A stretch of 64,000 bases of DNA from positions 1,426,001-1,490,000 of the forward strand of contig VMSW01000007.1 of the NCBI GenBank assembly GCA_013791955.1. Direction: 5' to 3'. The translations under genes were made by a program, and so were the position numbers. The notes below the pieces were generated by a model, which was given only the letters and a program-made list of their open reading frames with translations, had not been told where the DNA came from and searched no databases. Shown piece by piece: positions 63,042 to 64,000 of the stretch. This DNA is from Propionicimonas sp. (GTDB taxonomy: Bacteria; Actinomycetota; Actinomycetes; Propionibacteriales; Propionibacteriaceae). Position 1 is the stretch's first letter; every line of letters begins with the position of its first letter.

Positions 63042-64000
63042 TCAGTGGAACGCATTGCTCATTGCGAGATTCGGATCTTGACGACTGGTAGTGAGTTTCT
63101 GCTGCGCCATGAAGTCGGCCATCGCCACCCATTGCCCAGAATCCAGCGTCGGATCAACCAACCCGTCAGCCGTTGTCCACAGCGGCACAGTCGCAGCCAG
63201 GGTGGCCTCGGCGGCCTTGGCGCCAGCCGCCGTGGTTAGGTCGGGGACGTAATTGGCCGAGACCTTCATGGCATTGGCCTGGTCGGCCACCACCGAGCTG
63301 ATGCCAGCCATCGTCGCGGCCACGACGGCCTTGACCACCTCAGGGTTGGCCTTGGCGTAGCTGGTCGTCGTGACCAGGGTGGTCGGCACCAGCGGAACCG
63401 TCCCACTGGAAATCGGGAGTCCGCGAACAGCGGTGCCAGCCAGCGCGAACTGCACCGCATCGTTGTTACTGAATCCCACGATGGCGTCCACCTTCCCGGT
63501 GGTCAGGGCTGCCACCTGGGTGTAGCCGATCTCGGCGACGGTGACGTCGGCCTCCGTCAGTCCGGCCGAACCCAGCGCCACCAGCAGGGCGAACCAGCTC
63601 TCGCCGTATTTACCGGGGAGGCCGATGGTCTTGCCCTTCAAGTCGGCCAGCGACTTGATTGCCGAAGCCTCGGGCACGATCAACTCCACCGGGTAGGTGC
63701 GGTAGTAGGCCGCGACTGCGAGCAGATCCATCCCTTGGGAGCGCGCCTGAAGCACCTCATCGCCGCCAGCGACCACGAACTGCTCGTTGCCGGAGACCAG
63801 CGCGGTGAACAAGCCCTCCGAGGTGCCGTGATGGCGCAGGACGGGCTTCACCCCGGCTTTGGTGTAGGCCCCTTCAGTCTCAGCAACGTAGAAGGGGCTG
63901 AACTGCACATTGGGAATGTAGGTCAGCCCAATGGTGGGGGCCGGCATGCCGGTCGAGTTGGTCGGCGTGGTGGGTGAAGCGCAGCCGGTGAGGGCCACAG
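63042..64000 (-). CDS. ABC importer substrate-binding lipoprotein, NMT1/THI5-like (partial)
   Basis: About 318 residues are present; the start lies beyond the right window edge. A lipobox (LTGCAS) near the visible N terminus shows that it is a lipoprotein. The NMT1/THI5/SsuA fold is recognised by LTYIPNVQFSPFYVAETEGA, GTSEGLFTALVSGNEQFVVA and LADLKGKTIGLPGKYGESWF. Members bind thiamine precursors, sulfonates or nitrate; riboflavin/pyrimidine-type ligands are also known. The permease and ATPase are not in view. Confidence 0.88.
   Translation of the reverse strand, partial: VALTGCASPTTPTNSTGMPAPTIGLTYIPNVQFSPFYVAETEGAYTKAGVKPVLRHHGTSEGLFTALVSGNEQFVVAGGDEVLQARSQGMDLLAVAAYYRTYPVELIVPEASAIKSLADLKGKTIGLPGKYGESWFALLVALGSAGLTEADVTVAEIGYTQVAALTTGKVDAIVGFSNNDAVQFALAGTAVRGLPISSGTVPLVPTTLVTTTSYAKANPEVVKAVVAATMAGISSVVADQANAMKVSANYVPDLTTAAGAKAAEATLAATVPLWTTADGLVDPTLDSGQWVAMADFMAQQKLTTSRQDPNLAMSNAFH

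Overview
The window reads as a chromosomal segment of a high-GC Actinomycetota bacterium. Three things point there: GC-rich third codon positions with many GTG starts; several genes whose -10 hexamer lies only 6-8 bases before the start codon (leaderless-type promoters); and the gene order tRNA-Thr, tRNA-Met, rpmG, two MaoC-like dehydratases, murB ... tRNA-Trp, secE, nusG, rplK, rplA ... rplJ, rplL, which I know from actinobacteria. A member of the Propionibacteriales is my guess; no rRNA is present to test it.

Layout. 1-2.0 kb: an accessory-looking spot with an XRE/TPR regulator on the minus strand, divergent from a tiny secreted peptide gene. The peptide promoter carries a 16-bp perfect palindrome exactly between its -35 and -10. 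2.1-6.6 kb: minus-strand ribosomal protein and transcription genes (rplL, rplJ with an L10-type leader and attenuator, a GNAT enzyme, rplA, rplK, nusG, secE), then tRNA-Trp. 6.8-13.0 kb: metG, an aromatic/aspartate aminotransferase, murB, a HadA/HadB-like pair, a PH-like membrane protein, rpmG, tRNA-Met and tRNA-Thr. 13.0-20 kb: an alkyltransferase-like protein, fumC, tRNA-Tyr, a YajQ homologue, a DSD1-type PLP enzyme, exonuclease III, a hydroxyisobutyryl-CoA hydrolase-like protein and a MptB-like mannosyltransferase. 20.2-28 kb: korAB, an M13 peptidase, nhaA and an amidase. 28.0-45.7 kb: a polyprenyl diphosphate synthase, all fourteen nuo genes and a menaquinone reductase homologue, one long minus-strand run. 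45.8-59 kb: isochorismate synthase, a VOC protein, a CPBP protease, an ABC exporter pair, ubiE, a RecB-like nuclease, a GntR regulator and menD-menC-menA-menE. 59-64 kb: a secreted lytic-type protein, a NarL-type two-component system with an unusual kinase, dCMP deaminase and a truncated lipoprotein of an ABC importer.

How it fits together. The middle of the window is a respiratory island. Complex I (nuoA-N) is flanked by genes that build its quinone substrate: isochorismate synthase, MenD, MenC, MenE, MenA, UbiE/MenG, the prenyl-chain synthase and the reductase that saturates the menaquinone tail. MenB, MenH and MenI are not here. KorAB supplies reduced ferredoxin and succinyl-CoA, and FumC serves the TCA cycle.

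The best candidate for a new system is the regulator/peptide pair at 454-1988. Its architecture (TPR regulator, short secreted peptide, operator in the shared promoter region) resembles RRNPP peptide quorum sensing, best known in Firmicutes. The second most unusual item is the 736-residue histidine kinase at 60310-62520, which has a second membrane domain and an unassigned C-terminal domain after its catalytic core.
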